Assembly (NCBI GenBank): GCA_900546145.1
Contig: URBN01000010.1
Span: 1 to 64,000 of the forward strand
Source: an uncultured Desulfovibrio sp.
GTDB taxonomy: Bacteria; Desulfobacterota; Desulfovibrionia; Desulfovibrionales; Desulfovibrionaceae
DNA length: 64,000 nt
Direction: 5' to 3'
A model generated the notes under the pieces. It made no database searches, had not been told where the DNA came from, and worked only from the letters and a program-made list of their open reading frames with translations. The position numbers were made by a program, and so were the translations under genes. Positions 33,665 through 42,944 of the stretch are shown in pieces (the first letter of the stretch is position 1; each line of letters opens with the position of its first letter).

Positions 33665-34276
33665 TCAGTCCGCCATTTTCCCGAGTATCCATCCGAGAAC
33701 GGTATCGGCCATGAGGGCCGCTGCCTCGGTGACACGTGGAGCGAATGGAGCGTGATCGGCCACGTCCGTGGTGAAGTCGCCCACCAGGGTCAGGAGGCCA
33801 AGCTCCCGTCTGCGCATGGGCGGTCCGCCCCAGCCGCCGAGGCCAGAGGCCGACACCACGCGCTTTCCGGCCATCATGACGCGCTCCACGAGGAAACGCT
33901 TACATTCCGGAGCGTCGAAGGCCTCGACCCAGATGTCCGCGAGAGGCACATACCGGTCCGCGTTCTGTTCCGTGAGCTTTTTCACCCTGGCGTCGATGTC
34001 GAGGCCCGGATCAAGCTCAAGGAGACGATCCCTGAGGGCTTCGGCCTTGGGACGTCCCACGTCCCGCGGCATAAACTGCTGCCGGTTCAGGTTGCTCGCG
34101 TCCACGGTGTCATGATCCACGAGAAGGAAGCGGCGCACGCCTGATCTCGCCAGCATGAGAGCGGCGTTGGATCCGATGCCGCCGCAGCCGGCGAAGCCGA
34201 TGCGGGGTGCCGCGAGGCGCGAGAGCTCCTCATTTCCGAGGTAGCGTGAGAGCCCCTCAAGAAGCGTTCCTGCCAT
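33665..34276 (-). CDS. thiF: ThiS adenylyltransferase ThiF
   Basis: 203 residues from ATG 34276, 7 nt after the thiH stop. The E1-like Rossmann fold has GFAGCGGIGSNAALML, then LVDHDTVDASNLNRQQF (the Asp and Arg/Gln of the adenylation site). It activates the ThiS C-terminus with ATP so that sulfur can be loaded. It is short compared with E. coli ThiF (~250) and lacks the C-terminal zinc and catalytic-Cys region, as in the short form. Last gene of the thiSGHF operon. Confidence 0.92.
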   Translation of the reverse strand: MAGTLLEGLSRYLGNEELSRLAAPRIGFAGCGGIGSNAALMLARSGVRRFLLVDHDTVDASNLNRQQFMPRDVGRPKAEALRDRLLELDPGLDIDARVKKLTEQNADRYVPLADIWVEAFDAPECKRFLVERVMMAGKRVVSASGLGGWGGPPMRRRELGLLTLVGDFTTDVADHAPFAPRVTEAAALMADTVLGWILGKMAD

Positions 34277-34283
34277 GGTCCGG

Positions 34284-35414
34284 CTACACCCTGGCCGTGG
34301 AGGAGAGCGTGGGATCCTCCCAGTCCTTGATGACGGGCTGATAGCCGAGGGAGATGAGGTCGTGCTCCATCTCTGCCACGCCGCGCTTGTCCGTGATGTC
34401 GAACTGGGGCGGGGTGTGGCTGAACTTGACCCTGCCGCCCACGGCCGTGGAAACACCGGCGGAAACACGGTTCACGCAGATCTGCACGATATGATTGCGC
34501 ATGTCCGCGCTTTCCCTGGAGGAGCAGGTGAGGCAGTCCCGCGGCAGGAAGATACGCAGCGCCGTAAGGTACTGCACGAAGGATCTGTCATCGAGGGGAT
34601 AGGGAATGTCGAAGCTGCCCTCGTGGGAGCAGATGCGCGGGATGCACAGGCCGATGTCCGTGCCGGGGAAACGGCGCTGCAGCCACCAGGCATGCAGTCC
34701 CGTGGCGTAGCCGTCGTCATAGAGCCTGTCCAGGCCGAGCAGGGCACCCAGGGAGAGGGAGCGCATGCCGGCGCGTCCTGCCCTTTCCGGCGCGTCCAGG
34801 CGGTATTCATAATTGCTCTTGGGGCCGGCCGGGTGCAGATACTTGTAGAGCACCGGGTTGTACGTTTCCTGGAACATGGTCATATAGTTCACGCCGGCCT
34901 CGGCCATCATGACGTACTCGTCCTCGGTGAGGGAATAGACCTCGATGCCGATGGAGGCGAAAAGCGGCTTGATGCGGCGCACCACGTCGGCGATGTACTG
35001 GGGCGTGGAGATGCCGGGAGCTTCGCCGGTCAGGAGCAGGATGTCCTGCAGGCCGTCCTTATAGATGGCAAGGGCTTCGGCATAAGCCTCGTCCACGGTG
35101 AGATGCGTACGCTTCTGCTTGTTCTCCGCGTTGAAACCGCAGTAGCGGCAGTGGTTGGTGCACACATCGGAGATATAAAGGGGCGTAAAGAGATTCACGG
35201 CGCGGCCGAAATAACGGGCCGTGAGCTCGTGGGCGCGGCGGGCCATAGCCTCGAGGTACGGGGCCGCGGCAGGGGAAAGCAGGGCCAGAAAGTCGCGCGG
35301 GGAAAGGACTTCCTTGTTGAGAGCGTCCGAGACGTCGCGGGCGGTCATGGCCGCCACATCTTTTTCGCGCTGTTCCCTGTCCTGGGCCTTCCAGAATTCG
35401 GTAAAGGTTTCCAT
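34284..35414 (-). CDS. thiH: 2-iminoacetate synthase ThiH
   Basis: 376 residues. Radical-SAM motif CTNHCRYCGF near residue 85, then LLTGEAPG and the C-terminal CxxC pair (DCLTCSSRE). It cleaves tyrosine to dehydroglycine for the thiazole ring under anaerobic conditions; aerobes use glycine oxidase ThiO. Between thiG and thiF in the operon with gaps of 9 and 7 nt. Confidence 0.97.
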   Translation of the reverse strand: METFTEFWKAQDREQREKDVAAMTARDVSDALNKEVLSPRDFLALLSPAAAPYLEAMARRAHELTARYFGRAVNLFTPLYISDVCTNHCRYCGFNAENKQKRTHLTVDEAYAEALAIYKDGLQDILLLTGEAPGISTPQYIADVVRRIKPLFASIGIEVYSLTEDEYVMMAEAGVNYMTMFQETYNPVLYKYLHPAGPKSNYEYRLDAPERAGRAGMRSLSLGALLGLDRLYDDGYATGLHAWWLQRRFPGTDIGLCIPRICSHEGSFDIPYPLDDRSFVQYLTALRIFLPRDCLTCSSRESADMRNHIVQICVNRVSAGVSTAVGGRVKFSHTPPQFDITDKRGVAEMEHDLISLGYQPVIKDWEDPTLSSTARV

Positions 35415-35423
35415 GCCGGCCTC

Positions 35424-36194
35424 CTAGCGCAGGAACCCGGTGAGCGGAGACGAGGCGGAAGCGCCCTCTTCCTGGGCGCGCACCCCGCCGAACCCGGCGA
35501 GAAACGCCTCGCGGCCGGCCCTGACAGCCATTCCGAAGGCGCGGGCCATGGCCACGGCGTCGCGGGCTGAAGCGATGCCCGTGTTCACGAGACAGGCGTC
35601 AGCGCCCATCTCCATGGCCTCGCAGGCCTCGGAGGGGCGTCCGATTCCGGCGTCCACGACGACCGGCACGCTCATTTCCTCGATGAGGATCCCAATCATT
35701 TCCTTCGTACGCAGACCGCGGTTGGTGCCGATGGGAGCGGCGAGGGGCATGACGCAGGCAGCGCCGGCATCCACGCAGGCCCGGGCCACATAGAGATCGG
35801 GATTGATGTAGGGAAGAACGGTAAATCCCTCACGGGCGAGGATCTCCGTGGCTTTGGCCGTGGCGTACCCGTCAGGAAGGAGGTGCCGCGTGTCGGAAAT
35901 GACTTCGATCTTCACCCAGGTGCCGCAGCCCGCGGCCTTGGCAATGCGGGCGAGGCGCACGGCCTCATCGGCAGTTCTGGCGCCCGAAGTATTGGGCAGG
36001 AGGCGCATGCCAGCGGGGATATGCGCCATAATTCCCCTGTTCTGGGGATCCACGCGGCGCATGGCCACGGTCACCACTTCCGCGCCGCTCGCTTCGGCCA
36101 CTTTCGGGATGAGATCATCCGAGGCGTATTTGCCCGTGCCCATGAAAAGCCTGCTTCTGAGTTCCACGCCGCCGAGTACAAATTTATCTTCCAT
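35424..36194 (-). CDS. thiG: Thiazole synthase ThiG
   Basis: 256 residues, TIM barrel. Hallmarks: GTGKYASDDLIPKVAEASGAEVVTVAMRR (Schiff-base region), LLPNTSGA, PVVVDAGIGRPSEACEAMEMGAD and NTGIASARDAVAMARAF. It builds the thiazole phosphate from dehydroglycine, deoxyxylulose-5-phosphate and ThiS thiocarboxylate. Second gene of the operon, 51 nt after thiS. Confidence 0.97.
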   Translation of the reverse strand: MEDKFVLGGVELRSRLFMGTGKYASDDLIPKVAEASGAEVVTVAMRRVDPQNRGIMAHIPAGMRLLPNTSGARTADEAVRLARIAKAAGCGTWVKIEVISDTRHLLPDGYATAKATEILAREGFTVLPYINPDLYVARACVDAGAACVMPLAAPIGTNRGLRTKEMIGILIEEMSVPVVVDAGIGRPSEACEAMEMGADACLVNTGIASARDAVAMARAFGMAVRAGREAFLAGFGGVRAQEEGASASSPLTGFLR

Positions 36195-36245
36195 GTTAAG
36201 CTCCTTCAGAAAAAGATACGCGCACCATCTGGGGGAAAAGGCTGA

Positions 36246-36455
36246 CTACCCCCCTCCCACGAACTGCACGACCTCGATGACGTCGCCTTCGCCGGCCTCC
36301 ACGGCAGCGAATTTTTCCCTGGGCACGATGACGGCGTTGCGTTCGACCACGACCTTCGCCGGATCCGCACCGAGGCTTCTCACCACGTCTTCCATGGTGG
36401 AACCCTTCGCGAACGCCGTTTCCTGTCCATTGACGGTACAGGTGATTTTTTCCAT
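36246..36455 (-). CDS. thiS: Sulfur carrier protein ThiS
   Basis: 69 residues from ATG 36455 (MEKITCTVNGQETAFAKGST). Ubiquitin-like with the obligatory C-terminal Gly-Gly (QFVGGG). ThiF adenylates the terminal Gly and sulfur is then passed to ThiG. A longer frame to 36536 overlaps the riboswitch terminator, so the short start is used. First gene of the operon. Confidence 0.93.
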   Translation of the reverse strand: MEKITCTVNGQETAFAKGSTMEDVVRSLGADPAKVVVERNAVIVPREKFAAVEAGEGDVIEVVQFVGGG

Positions 36456-36476
36456 ATGCGTTACCCCGTAAGAAAC

Positions 36477-36512
36477 AAAAAAACCGCTTTCCCTGACGCG
36501 GAGGAAAAGCGG
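36477..36512 (-). terminator. Intrinsic terminator of the TPP riboswitch leader
   Basis: Stem CCGCTTTTCC / GGGAAAGCGG (one mismatch) followed by seven T on the minus strand. It lies between the TPP aptamer and thiS, so the riboswitch probably acts by premature termination. Confidence 0.85.
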
Positions 36513-36546
36513 ATATGGCGTACCGTTCAGATGCACGGAGCTCTGG

Positions 36547-36652
36547 CTGCTTTCCCTTCGTCAGTATTACCTGCATCAGGTGTCAGAACAGGCATAACCT
36601 GTTCCCGGGGTCAGGGTGTCAGCCCTTTCTCAGCCTTTCGGCTCCCCCAGCA
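36547..36652 (-). promoter_or_regulatory. TPP riboswitch (THI box) upstream of thiSGHF
   Basis: Read on the minus strand it carries the THI-box core: GGGGGAGCC, GGCTGAGA, ACACCTGATGCAGGTAATAC and GACGAAGGGA. All lie in the right order and spacing. An extra stem-loop (GAACAGG...CCTGTTC) occupies the variable arm. TPP binding would repress the operon through the terminator at 36477-36512. Confidence 0.93.
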
Positions 36653-36703
36653 ATTTCAGATTTATACTTCCTTTTTCCCGGGCAATGCAAGAGCCCGGAA
36701 AAC

Positions 36704-38257
36704 TCACAGTTCCCTGTGGCGGATGCGCTTCACAAAGTCCCGCACTTCCTGGCGGGAGAGCCCGAGGAGCGCGGGGCAGAGGACGCCGACAAGGCCCAGG
36801 ACGGCGGAGTAGATGACTCCGGAGCAGAAGAAGCGCACAAAGGAATCAAGATTCCCAATCCCCAGATACAGGGTGAGCTCGCGGCAGCCGAAGGCGAGTC
36901 CGAGAAGCAGGCCGAGGCTCCAGATCTGATGGAAGAGATTGCGCCAGAACGCGAGGGGCACGAAGCGGGAGGCCAGCCACATGTAGAGGTTCACGCTGAT
37001 GAACTGCACGCCCACGGTTTTGCAGGCGAGGCCCGTGGCGCCGAGCCCGAGGCCCCAGAGGTCTGCTGGGGCGAGCAGGAACCAGGCTGCGGAGAGGCCA
37101 TATACACATTCAAGGGCCTGCATGTTCCTGAGCACCTTTGTTCTGGAACTGGCGTGAAAGATGGACGTGGCAAGCTGGCCGTATCCCTGGTGCAGGGGAT
37201 AGAGGGCCATAATCTGCACGGGCAGAATGGCTTCCGTGAACTGGGAACCGCCGAAGAGATGGACGAGGAACGTGGCCTCGGAGAGCGTGAAGCAGGAGAA
37301 ATAGGCGGCTACCACATAGAGAAGCGGGGCGAAACGGTTGACGAGATGAGCCATGGCCGTCACGTCGTGTCTGCCCCATGCGATGGAAAGTTCACGCATG
37401 AGAAGCGGCGTCATGGCGGAGACAAAGAGGAAGCAGGCCATGCTCACTTTCTGGGACAGCGCGAAGAATCCCTGCTCTGCCGAACCGTCAAACCACTGCA
37501 GAAGCCAGCGTTCGGCAGAGAGCATGAAGAAGGCCAGGAGGGCCTGTACGAAAAGGGGATTGGAATAGTCGAAGAATTCCCGGAAATAGGCTTTTTTCTG
37601 CTCTCTGGTAAGGCGCATGGAAATGGTTCCCGAGGGCAGCCACTGGCCCCGGCCGTAACGCACGGTGACGAACCAGAATCCGATGGCCGTGCACGCGAGC
37701 ATACAGTACTGCTGCAGAAAGAGCGTGCCGATGTCGAGGACGCCGAAGAAGAAGAGGCCGCCCAGAGCGACGACGGCTACAAGGGAAACCACGGTGCGCA
37801 CCATCTCGGAACTCACCGTGGCGCCGATGGCGTCGTTCATGGATCTGAGCACGCGCCCCCACCATGTGAGAAAAGCCCAGAAGGCGGCCAGCGGGGCGAG
37901 CCACAGAGGCACATCGGGCATGAAAAGGCTGCCGCAGGAAGGCACGGCGAAGAAGAGCATGGCCACGGCCATGGTGATGACGAGCACGAGGAGAGACGCC
38001 CGCATGTAGTAGGCGATAAGTCCGGACTCGGTCTGGCGCCGGGACAGGGAATTGTAGAAGCATGTGCTCGTGCCCATGTCCAGGAAGCCGGCCATCTGGT
38101 AGAAGAGATTGGTCGCAAAGCTGTAACTGCCGTACATCTTCGGTCCGAGGGCGCGCGGCAGGATGGCTTCCATCGCCAGGTAGACGGGTACGGAAGCCAC
38201 GTTGGCCAGAAGCTTGAAGAGATAACGTTTCGCGAGTGTCGGATTCTTTCCCTGCAT
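36704..38257 (-). CDS. Polysaccharide flippase, Wzx/MATE-type
   Basis: 517 residues from ATG 38257 (MQGKNPTLAKRYLFKLLANV); a longer frame to 38311 is possible. About 12-14 hydrophobic helices, with an N-terminal block (PRALGPKMYGSYSFATNLFYQMAGFLDMGTST) like that of polysaccharide biosynthesis / MOP flippases. Inner membrane. It probably flips a lipid-linked oligosaccharide for LPS or exopolysaccharide. No glycosyltransferases are adjacent, so the substrate is unknown. The opposite strand of this gene stays open in frame with ilvD; that is an artefact. Confidence 0.85.
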   Translation of the reverse strand: MQGKNPTLAKRYLFKLLANVASVPVYLAMEAILPRALGPKMYGSYSFATNLFYQMAGFLDMGTSTCFYNSLSRRQTESGLIAYYMRASLLVLVITMAVAMLFFAVPSCGSLFMPDVPLWLAPLAAFWAFLTWWGRVLRSMNDAIGATVSSEMVRTVVSLVAVVALGGLFFFGVLDIGTLFLQQYCMLACTAIGFWFVTVRYGRGQWLPSGTISMRLTREQKKAYFREFFDYSNPLFVQALLAFFMLSAERWLLQWFDGSAEQGFFALSQKVSMACFLFVSAMTPLLMRELSIAWGRHDVTAMAHLVNRFAPLLYVVAAYFSCFTLSEATFLVHLFGGSQFTEAILPVQIMALYPLHQGYGQLATSIFHASSRTKVLRNMQALECVYGLSAAWFLLAPADLWGLGLGATGLACKTVGVQFISVNLYMWLASRFVPLAFWRNLFHQIWSLGLLLGLAFGCRELTLYLGIGNLDSFVRFFCSGVIYSAVLGLVGVLCPALLGLSRQEVRDFVKRIRHREL

Positions 38258-38416
38258 GCGTGTCTCTCTAGCCTGTTTCCCACGCGCCCTCAAGCGAAAA
38301 GCGGCGGGCATCCCCCGCAGGGAGGAGCGGCCTCCCGTTTTTTGACGCCCCCGTGCTTTTGGCCTATATTTTCACGCCCTAACAGCCATTCCGACTCTAT
38401 CCCGAGGTTTTTTACA

Positions 38417-40093
38417 ATGGATGACAGCAAAAGCTCACTCATGAAAAAGGGGCTCGAAAAAGCCCCCCACAGGTCGCTGCTCTACGCGCTCGGCCTGACA
38501 AAGGAAGAAATCGACCGCCCCATCATCGGCGTCGTCAACTCCGCCAGCGAGGTGGTTCCCGGCCACATGCACCTCGATAAGATCGCCGAAGCGGTCAAGG
38601 CCGGCATCCGCATGGCCGGCGGCACTCCTCTCGAATTTCCCGCCATCGCCGTGTGCGACGGTATCGCCATGAACCATGAAGGCATGCGCTTCTCCCTGCC
38701 CTCCAGGGACTACATCGCCGACAGCTGCGAAATCATGGCCCGCGCCCACTCTTTCGACGGCCTCGTCTTCATCCCCAACTGCGACAAAACCGTCCCCGGC
38801 ATGCTCATGGCCATGATGCGCCTGAACCTGCCCTCCATCCTCGTCTCCGGCGGCCCCATGCTTCCCGGCTACGCGGCGGACGGAAAGCACGCTGACCTTA
38901 TCTCCGTGTTCGAGGCTGTGGGCGGCTACAAGGCCGGCAGACTCAACGCCGAAGAACTCCAGCAGATGGAAGAGCGCGCCTGCCCCGGCTGCGGTTCCTG
39001 CGCCGGCATGTTCACGGCCAACTCCATGAACTGCCTTGCCGAGACCATCGGCGTGGCCCTGCCCGGCAACGGCACCATTCCGGCCGTCTACTCCGCCCGC
39101 CTGCGTCTGGCCAAGTACTCCGGCATGCGTGTCATGGAGCTCCTGCGCCAGAACATCCGTCCGCTCGACATCGTCACCAGGAAGAGCGTGGAAAACGCCA
39201 TCACTGTCGACATGGCCCTCGGCTGCTCCACCAACACGGTCCTGCATCTGCCCGCCATCTTCGGCGAGGCCAATCTCGACATCAACCTGGACATCTTTGA
39301 CGCCGTCAGCCGCAAGACCCCGAACCTCTGCCATCTGTCCCCGGCCGGCAAGCACTACATGATCGACCTCGACAACGCCGGCGGCATCCGCGCGGTCATG
39401 AACGAACTCGCCAGAGGCGGCCTCATCCATACCGACTGCCTCACCGTCACGGGCAAGACCGTGGGCGAGAACATCAAAGACGCGAAGATTCTCAACACGG
39501 ATGTCATCCACACTCTCGAGAATCCGTACTCCAAAGACGGCGGCATCTCCATCCTGCGCGGCAACATCGCCCCCAAGGGCGCCGTGGTCAAAAAGGCGGC
39601 CGTTGCTCCCGAAATGCTCTGCCGCGACGTCACGGCCAAAGTCTTCTACAGCGAGGAAGACGCCATGAAGGCCATTCTCGACGGCAAAATCAAGCCCAAT
39701 GACGGCGTTGTCATTCTCTTCGAAGGCCCCCGCGGCGGCCCGGGCATGCGCGAGATGCTCTCCGCTACCGCAGCCATCACCGGCATGGGCCTCGGCAAGG
39801 ACGTGGCCCTGCTCACGGACGGCCGCTTCTCCGGCGGCACCAACGGCGCGGCCATCGGCCACATCTCCCCTGAAGCCGCTGACGGCGGCCCCATCGGCCT
39901 TGTGAGGGACGGCGACATCATCCATATCGACATTCCCGGCCGCAAGCTTGAGCTGAAGGTCAGCGACGAGGAACTCGAGAAACGCCGCGCCGAGTACAAG
40001 GCTCCCGAGAAGAAGAGCCCCTACGGTATCCTGAGGCGTTACGCCGCCATGGTGACCTCCGCCGACACCGGCGCCCGCTACCGCAAGGTGTAG
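38417..40093 (+). CDS. ilvD: Dihydroxy-acid dehydratase
   Basis: 558 residues from ATG 38417 (MDDSKSSLMKKGLEKAPHRSLL); the open frame extends far upstream but that part is antisense to the flippase gene. The cluster ligands are in NCDKTVPG and CPGCGSCAGMFTANSMNC. ALGCSTNTVLHL, GPRGGPGM and the C-terminal TDGRFSGGT are intact. It dehydrates dihydroxy acids in valine, leucine and isoleucine synthesis. Stands alone with a terminator 54 nt after the stop. Confidence 0.98.
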   Translation: MDDSKSSLMKKGLEKAPHRSLLYALGLTKEEIDRPIIGVVNSASEVVPGHMHLDKIAEAVKAGIRMAGGTPLEFPAIAVCDGIAMNHEGMRFSLPSRDYIADSCEIMARAHSFDGLVFIPNCDKTVPGMLMAMMRLNLPSILVSGGPMLPGYAADGKHADLISVFEAVGGYKAGRLNAEELQQMEERACPGCGSCAGMFTANSMNCLAETIGVALPGNGTIPAVYSARLRLAKYSGMRVMELLRQNIRPLDIVTRKSVENAITVDMALGCSTNTVLHLPAIFGEANLDINLDIFDAVSRKTPNLCHLSPAGKHYMIDLDNAGGIRAVMNELARGGLIHTDCLTVTGKTVGENIKDAKILNTDVIHTLENPYSKDGGISILRGNIAPKGAVVKKAAVAPEMLCRDVTAKVFYSEEDAMKAILDGKIKPNDGVVILFEGPRGGPGMREMLSATAAITGMGLGKDVALLTDGRFSGGTNGAAIGHISPEAADGGPIGLVRDGDIIHIDIPGRKLELKVSDEELEKRRAEYKAPEKKSPYGILRRYAAMVTSADTGARYRKV

Positions 40094-40146
40094 TTTCCGG
40101 GGGGACAGGCCATCCCTCCCCGGAATTGTTTCACGTGCAACAATGA

Positions 40147-40182
40147 AGAAAGGGTCCTCTCCGCTCCGGAGGGGACCCTTTC
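40147..40182 (+). terminator. Rho-independent terminator of ilvD
   Basis: AGAAAGGGTCC / GGACCCTTTCT stem with inner pairs (CTCCG / CGGAG), followed by GTTTCTG. The A-rich left flank would allow action in both directions. Confidence 0.8.
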
Positions 40183-40440
40183 TGTTTCTGCGGGCCCCCT
40201 CAGCTCTGCGGAACCGGCCCCTTCCGGAACAGAGGGTTCATTTTTCTTCTTCCTACAGCTTTTCTGGGAAGACTCCCTTTTCCCCACTCCGGTATGCCGT
40301 AAAACAGGAACAGTATGGCATTTTCAGAGCACAGCCCCTGCGTTTTCTCCATACGCAGCCACAAGGAGAAGCCGGGCTCTCTGGCAGGGCTCCGGCATTC
40401 CACACCACAGGCGGCCGGAATGCGCCATGACGGAAGCACA
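40183..40440. other. Intergenic stretch without a recognisable gene
   Basis: About 260 bp. Small frames on both strands lack ribosome sites and domains. Nothing else stands out. Confidence 0.5.
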
Positions 40441-40471
40441 AAAAAAAGACGGCCCCGGAAAGGACCGTCCT
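40441..40471 (-). terminator. Rho-independent terminator of the exported protein gene at 40496
   Basis: On the minus strand GACGGTCC-TTTCC-GGGGCCGTC (one mismatch) is followed by a T run (A at 40441-40447). Confidence 0.8.
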
Positions 40472-40495
40472 CGTTTTTTCAGGGGCAGGACGCCG

Positions 40496-41035
40496 CTATT
40501 TGGCGTGTTCCCTCAGCACATCAATCATCTTCTTCTGCGGGCTGATCATGCAGGCGTCGATGAATTCCTGGATATCGGAATCGGACTTCAGAATGGATTT
40601 GGCGGTATTCTGGGTTTTGCGGTTCCAGGCGTCGAGCCAGATGATGAAGCCGCTGGCGTCATCAGGATCGAGCGCGTAGTCGCGGCAGGTTGAGGTTTCG
40701 GCGTTCCACCGGCCCTCGACTTTCGGTCCCGTGGAGCGCATTTCCTTCCAGGGCTGCATCACCTTTACGTCAGGGTTCTTCTGGCACCACATATAGGTCT
40801 GCGTGAGCACCACCTGCACGGTGTCGGGAGAGGCGATATTCTGGCCGATCTCGGCGGACACCCATCCGTCGACCTGGAGGGCCTGGAACAGCGGAGGCTC
40901 ACCCTTCATGATGCCGGGCTCGGAAATGAGTTCTGCGCAGAGGTAGGCATCAGGCTGAATGAGATCATTGTCAGCCCGGGCCAGCGCCGGCAGAGAAAGG
41001 ACAAGGACAAGAGAAAGCAGAAGTTTTCTCACCAT
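40496..41035 (-). CDS. Exported protein of unknown function
   Basis: 179 residues from ATG 41035. Signal peptide MVRKLLLSLVLVLSLPALARA. The mature part starts DNDLIQPDAYLCAELI and has four Cys (about 32, 107, 127 and 165), which could pair as disulfides. TQTYMWCQKNPDVKVMQPW loosely recalls small periplasmic HdeA-like proteins, but the match is too weak to name. Probably periplasmic. It lies 68 nt downstream of the cyclophilin gene on the same strand and may be co-transcribed. Confidence 0.7.
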   Translation of the reverse strand: MVRKLLLSLVLVLSLPALARADNDLIQPDAYLCAELISEPGIMKGEPPLFQALQVDGWVSAEIGQNIASPDTVQVVLTQTYMWCQKNPDVKVMQPWKEMRSTGPKVEGRWNAETSTCRDYALDPDDASGFIIWLDAWNRKTQNTAKSILKSDSDIQEFIDACMISPQKKMIDVLREHAK

Positions 41036-41103
41036 AATCTCCAATCCGGGGAAAGCCCGGAACAGCACGGTTTTCTTCGCGGACGCGGTTCTGACCGCCT
41101 GTT

Positions 41104-41613
41104 CTATTCGAAGCGGCTGGCGCCGGTAATCACCACGAGATCAGAAGGAACGTCCTGATACATGCCCACGGTGGTGGTCTTCACCTTGGCGATCTTGTCG
41201 ACCACGTCCATGCCTTCGGTCACTTTGCCGAACACGCAGTACCCCCAGCCGTTGCCGCTGGGAGCCTGGAAGTTCAGGAAGTCGTTGTCAACGAGGTTGA
41301 TGAAGAACTGGGCCGTGGCGCTGTGGGGATCCATGGTCCTGGCCATGGCGATGGTGCCGCGGTCGTTCTTCAGGCCGTTGTCGGCCTCGTTCTTAATGGG
41401 AGCCTCGGTGTCCTTCTGCTGCATTCTGGCAGTGAGGCCGCCGCCCTGGATCATGAAGCCGGGGATGACACGGTGGAAGATTGTATTATTGTAGAAGCCG
41501 TTATCGACGTACTTCAGGAAGTTGGCAACCGTTTCCGGAGCCTTGTCGGGATAAAGCTCCACAAGGATGTCGCCGGAAGTCGTTTCCAGCAGCACAACAG
41601 GATTTTCAGACAT
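41104..41613 (-). CDS. Peptidyl-prolyl cis-trans isomerase, cyclophilin type
   Basis: 169 residues. Cyclophilin hallmarks: NFLKYVDNGFYNNTIFHRVIPGFMIQGGG (catalytic Arg in FHRVIPGF), NDRGTIAMARTMDPHSATAQFFINL and YCVFGKVTEGMDVVD. No signal peptide, so cytoplasmic (PpiB-like). It helps proline isomerisation in folding. It is divergent from mutY across about 115 bp. Confidence 0.96.
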   Translation of the reverse strand: MSENPVVLLETTSGDILVELYPDKAPETVANFLKYVDNGFYNNTIFHRVIPGFMIQGGGLTARMQQKDTEAPIKNEADNGLKNDRGTIAMARTMDPHSATAQFFINLVDNDFLNFQAPSGNGWGYCVFGKVTEGMDVVDKIAKVKTTTVGMYQDVPSDLVVITGASRFE

Positions 41614-41729
41614 GATATCTCCTTCTTGGATGCGGCGTCATCACACTGGCCGCACGCGTTTTCATACCGGCTTTTCTTACGTTATGCGGGCCGCCTTGAC
41701 AATACGCGCCGCCGCGGGAGGGATGTGAC

Positions 41730-42866
41730 ATGCCCCGCGTCATATCTCCACTGAAGGACGCGGACGCCTTCCATAAAGCCCTTGAAAACTGGTTTCTCCG
41801 GGTCCGCCGCCCCCTGCCCTGGCGTGAGGACTACGAGCCCTATCATGTGTGGATCTCCGAAATCATGCTCCAGCAGACGCAGATGGAGCGGGGCGTGGCC
41901 TATTACCGGAAATGGATGGAAAAGTTTCCGGATATTGCCGCCCTCGCTGCCGCTTCCGAGGAGGCCGTGCTCAGGGCCTGGGAGGGACTCGGCTACTATT
42001 CGCGGGCGCGCGCCGTGGCCAGGGCCGCCGCCATCCTGAAAGAGCGCTTTCACTGCCGCTTCCCCTCCGATCCGGAAGCCATACGCTCCCTGCCGGGTGT
42101 CGGTCCCTATACGGCCGCGGCCATAGCGAGCATCGCCTTCAATCACGACATCGCCTGCGTGGACGCCAACGTGGAACGCATCGTCACCCGCCTCTTCGAC
42201 ATTGACGAGCCCCTTTCGGGAAAGACGGCCAGGCTCCGCGTGGCGGAGCTCGCCGGGGAACTTCTTCCCCCCGGACGGGCCAGGACGCACAACCAGGCCA
42301 TGATGGAGCTCGGCGCCCTCGTCTGCGGAAAGGCTCCCCGCTGCGGAGACTGCCCCGTGCGGAGCTTCTGCCTCGCCGGAGAACGGGGCACAGCCCGTGA
42401 AAGGCCCGTGAAAAAAGCGCCCCCGGAAACGATCCGCCTCACCACGACCGCCGGCCTCATTCTTTCTTCTGGCAGATGCCTCGTCCTGCGGCGTCCCCCG
42501 AAGGGCCGCTGGGGCGGGCTCTGGGATTTCCCGGGCGGCGTGGCTGAGGACGGCGTGCCCCCGGAGAATGCCTGCGTCGCGTCCGTCAGGGACAGGACCG
42601 GTCTCGACACTGCCGTCACCGCGGCCCTCCCTGCCATAAACCACACGTTCACCAACCACAGGGTGTGCCTGCAGGGCTTTCTCCTGCGGCCCGTGAAGAA
42701 GACAGAAACGCCTCCTGTTCCGCTCACGGAAGAAGGCACGTCCTGGCAGTGGACGGACATGGCGGGACTCGGGGCCCTGGCCATGCCCTCGGCCTGCCGG
42801 CGGCTCGTGGAAGAGAACAGGCTCCTCCTCGCGGCCGCCATGACGGATTCCGTCCGGCTGGCATAA
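41730..42866 (+). CDS. mutY: A/G-specific adenine glycosylase MutY
   Basis: 378 residues, GGGAGG upstream. The helix-hairpin-helix LPGVGPYTAAAIASIAF is followed by the catalytic Asp in ACVDANVERIVTRLF. The 4Fe-4S cluster is CGKAPRCGDCPVRSFC (about residues 195-213). A C-terminal NUDIX-like domain (WGGLWDFPGGVAEDG) recognises 8-oxoG. It removes A mispaired with 8-oxoG. LQQTQMERG fits MutY rather than endonuclease III. Confidence 0.97.
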   Translation: MPRVISPLKDADAFHKALENWFLRVRRPLPWREDYEPYHVWISEIMLQQTQMERGVAYYRKWMEKFPDIAALAAASEEAVLRAWEGLGYYSRARAVARAAAILKERFHCRFPSDPEAIRSLPGVGPYTAAAIASIAFNHDIACVDANVERIVTRLFDIDEPLSGKTARLRVAELAGELLPPGRARTHNQAMMELGALVCGKAPRCGDCPVRSFCLAGERGTARERPVKKAPPETIRLTTTAGLILSSGRCLVLRRPPKGRWGGLWDFPGGVAEDGVPPENACVASVRDRTGLDTAVTAALPAINHTFTNHRVCLQGFLLRPVKKTETPPVPLTEEGTSWQWTDMAGLGALAMPSACRRLVEENRLLLAAAMTDSVRLA

Positions 42867-42902
42867 AAAGCGCCTTTTTTCGGGAAGAAAGGCCCCGAAG
42901 AC

Positions 42903-42932
42903 TTGACACGGAGGCTTTCTCTTTAGTAAGTA
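42903..42932 (+). promoter_or_regulatory. Sigma-70 promoter of the rimP-nusA-infB operon
   Basis: TTGACA (perfect) and TAAGTA with an 18-bp spacer. Transcription would start near 42939 and give a ~115-nt leader before rimP. Confidence 0.7.
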
Positions 42933-42944
42933 TCCGGCGTCGGT

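Noticed and set aside
36515..38416. Plus-strand open frame running into ilvD (apparent 1192-residue protein)
   Set aside because: The upstream 634 codons are antisense to the flippase gene and unlike any protein; IlvD begins at 38417 at its normal N-terminus.
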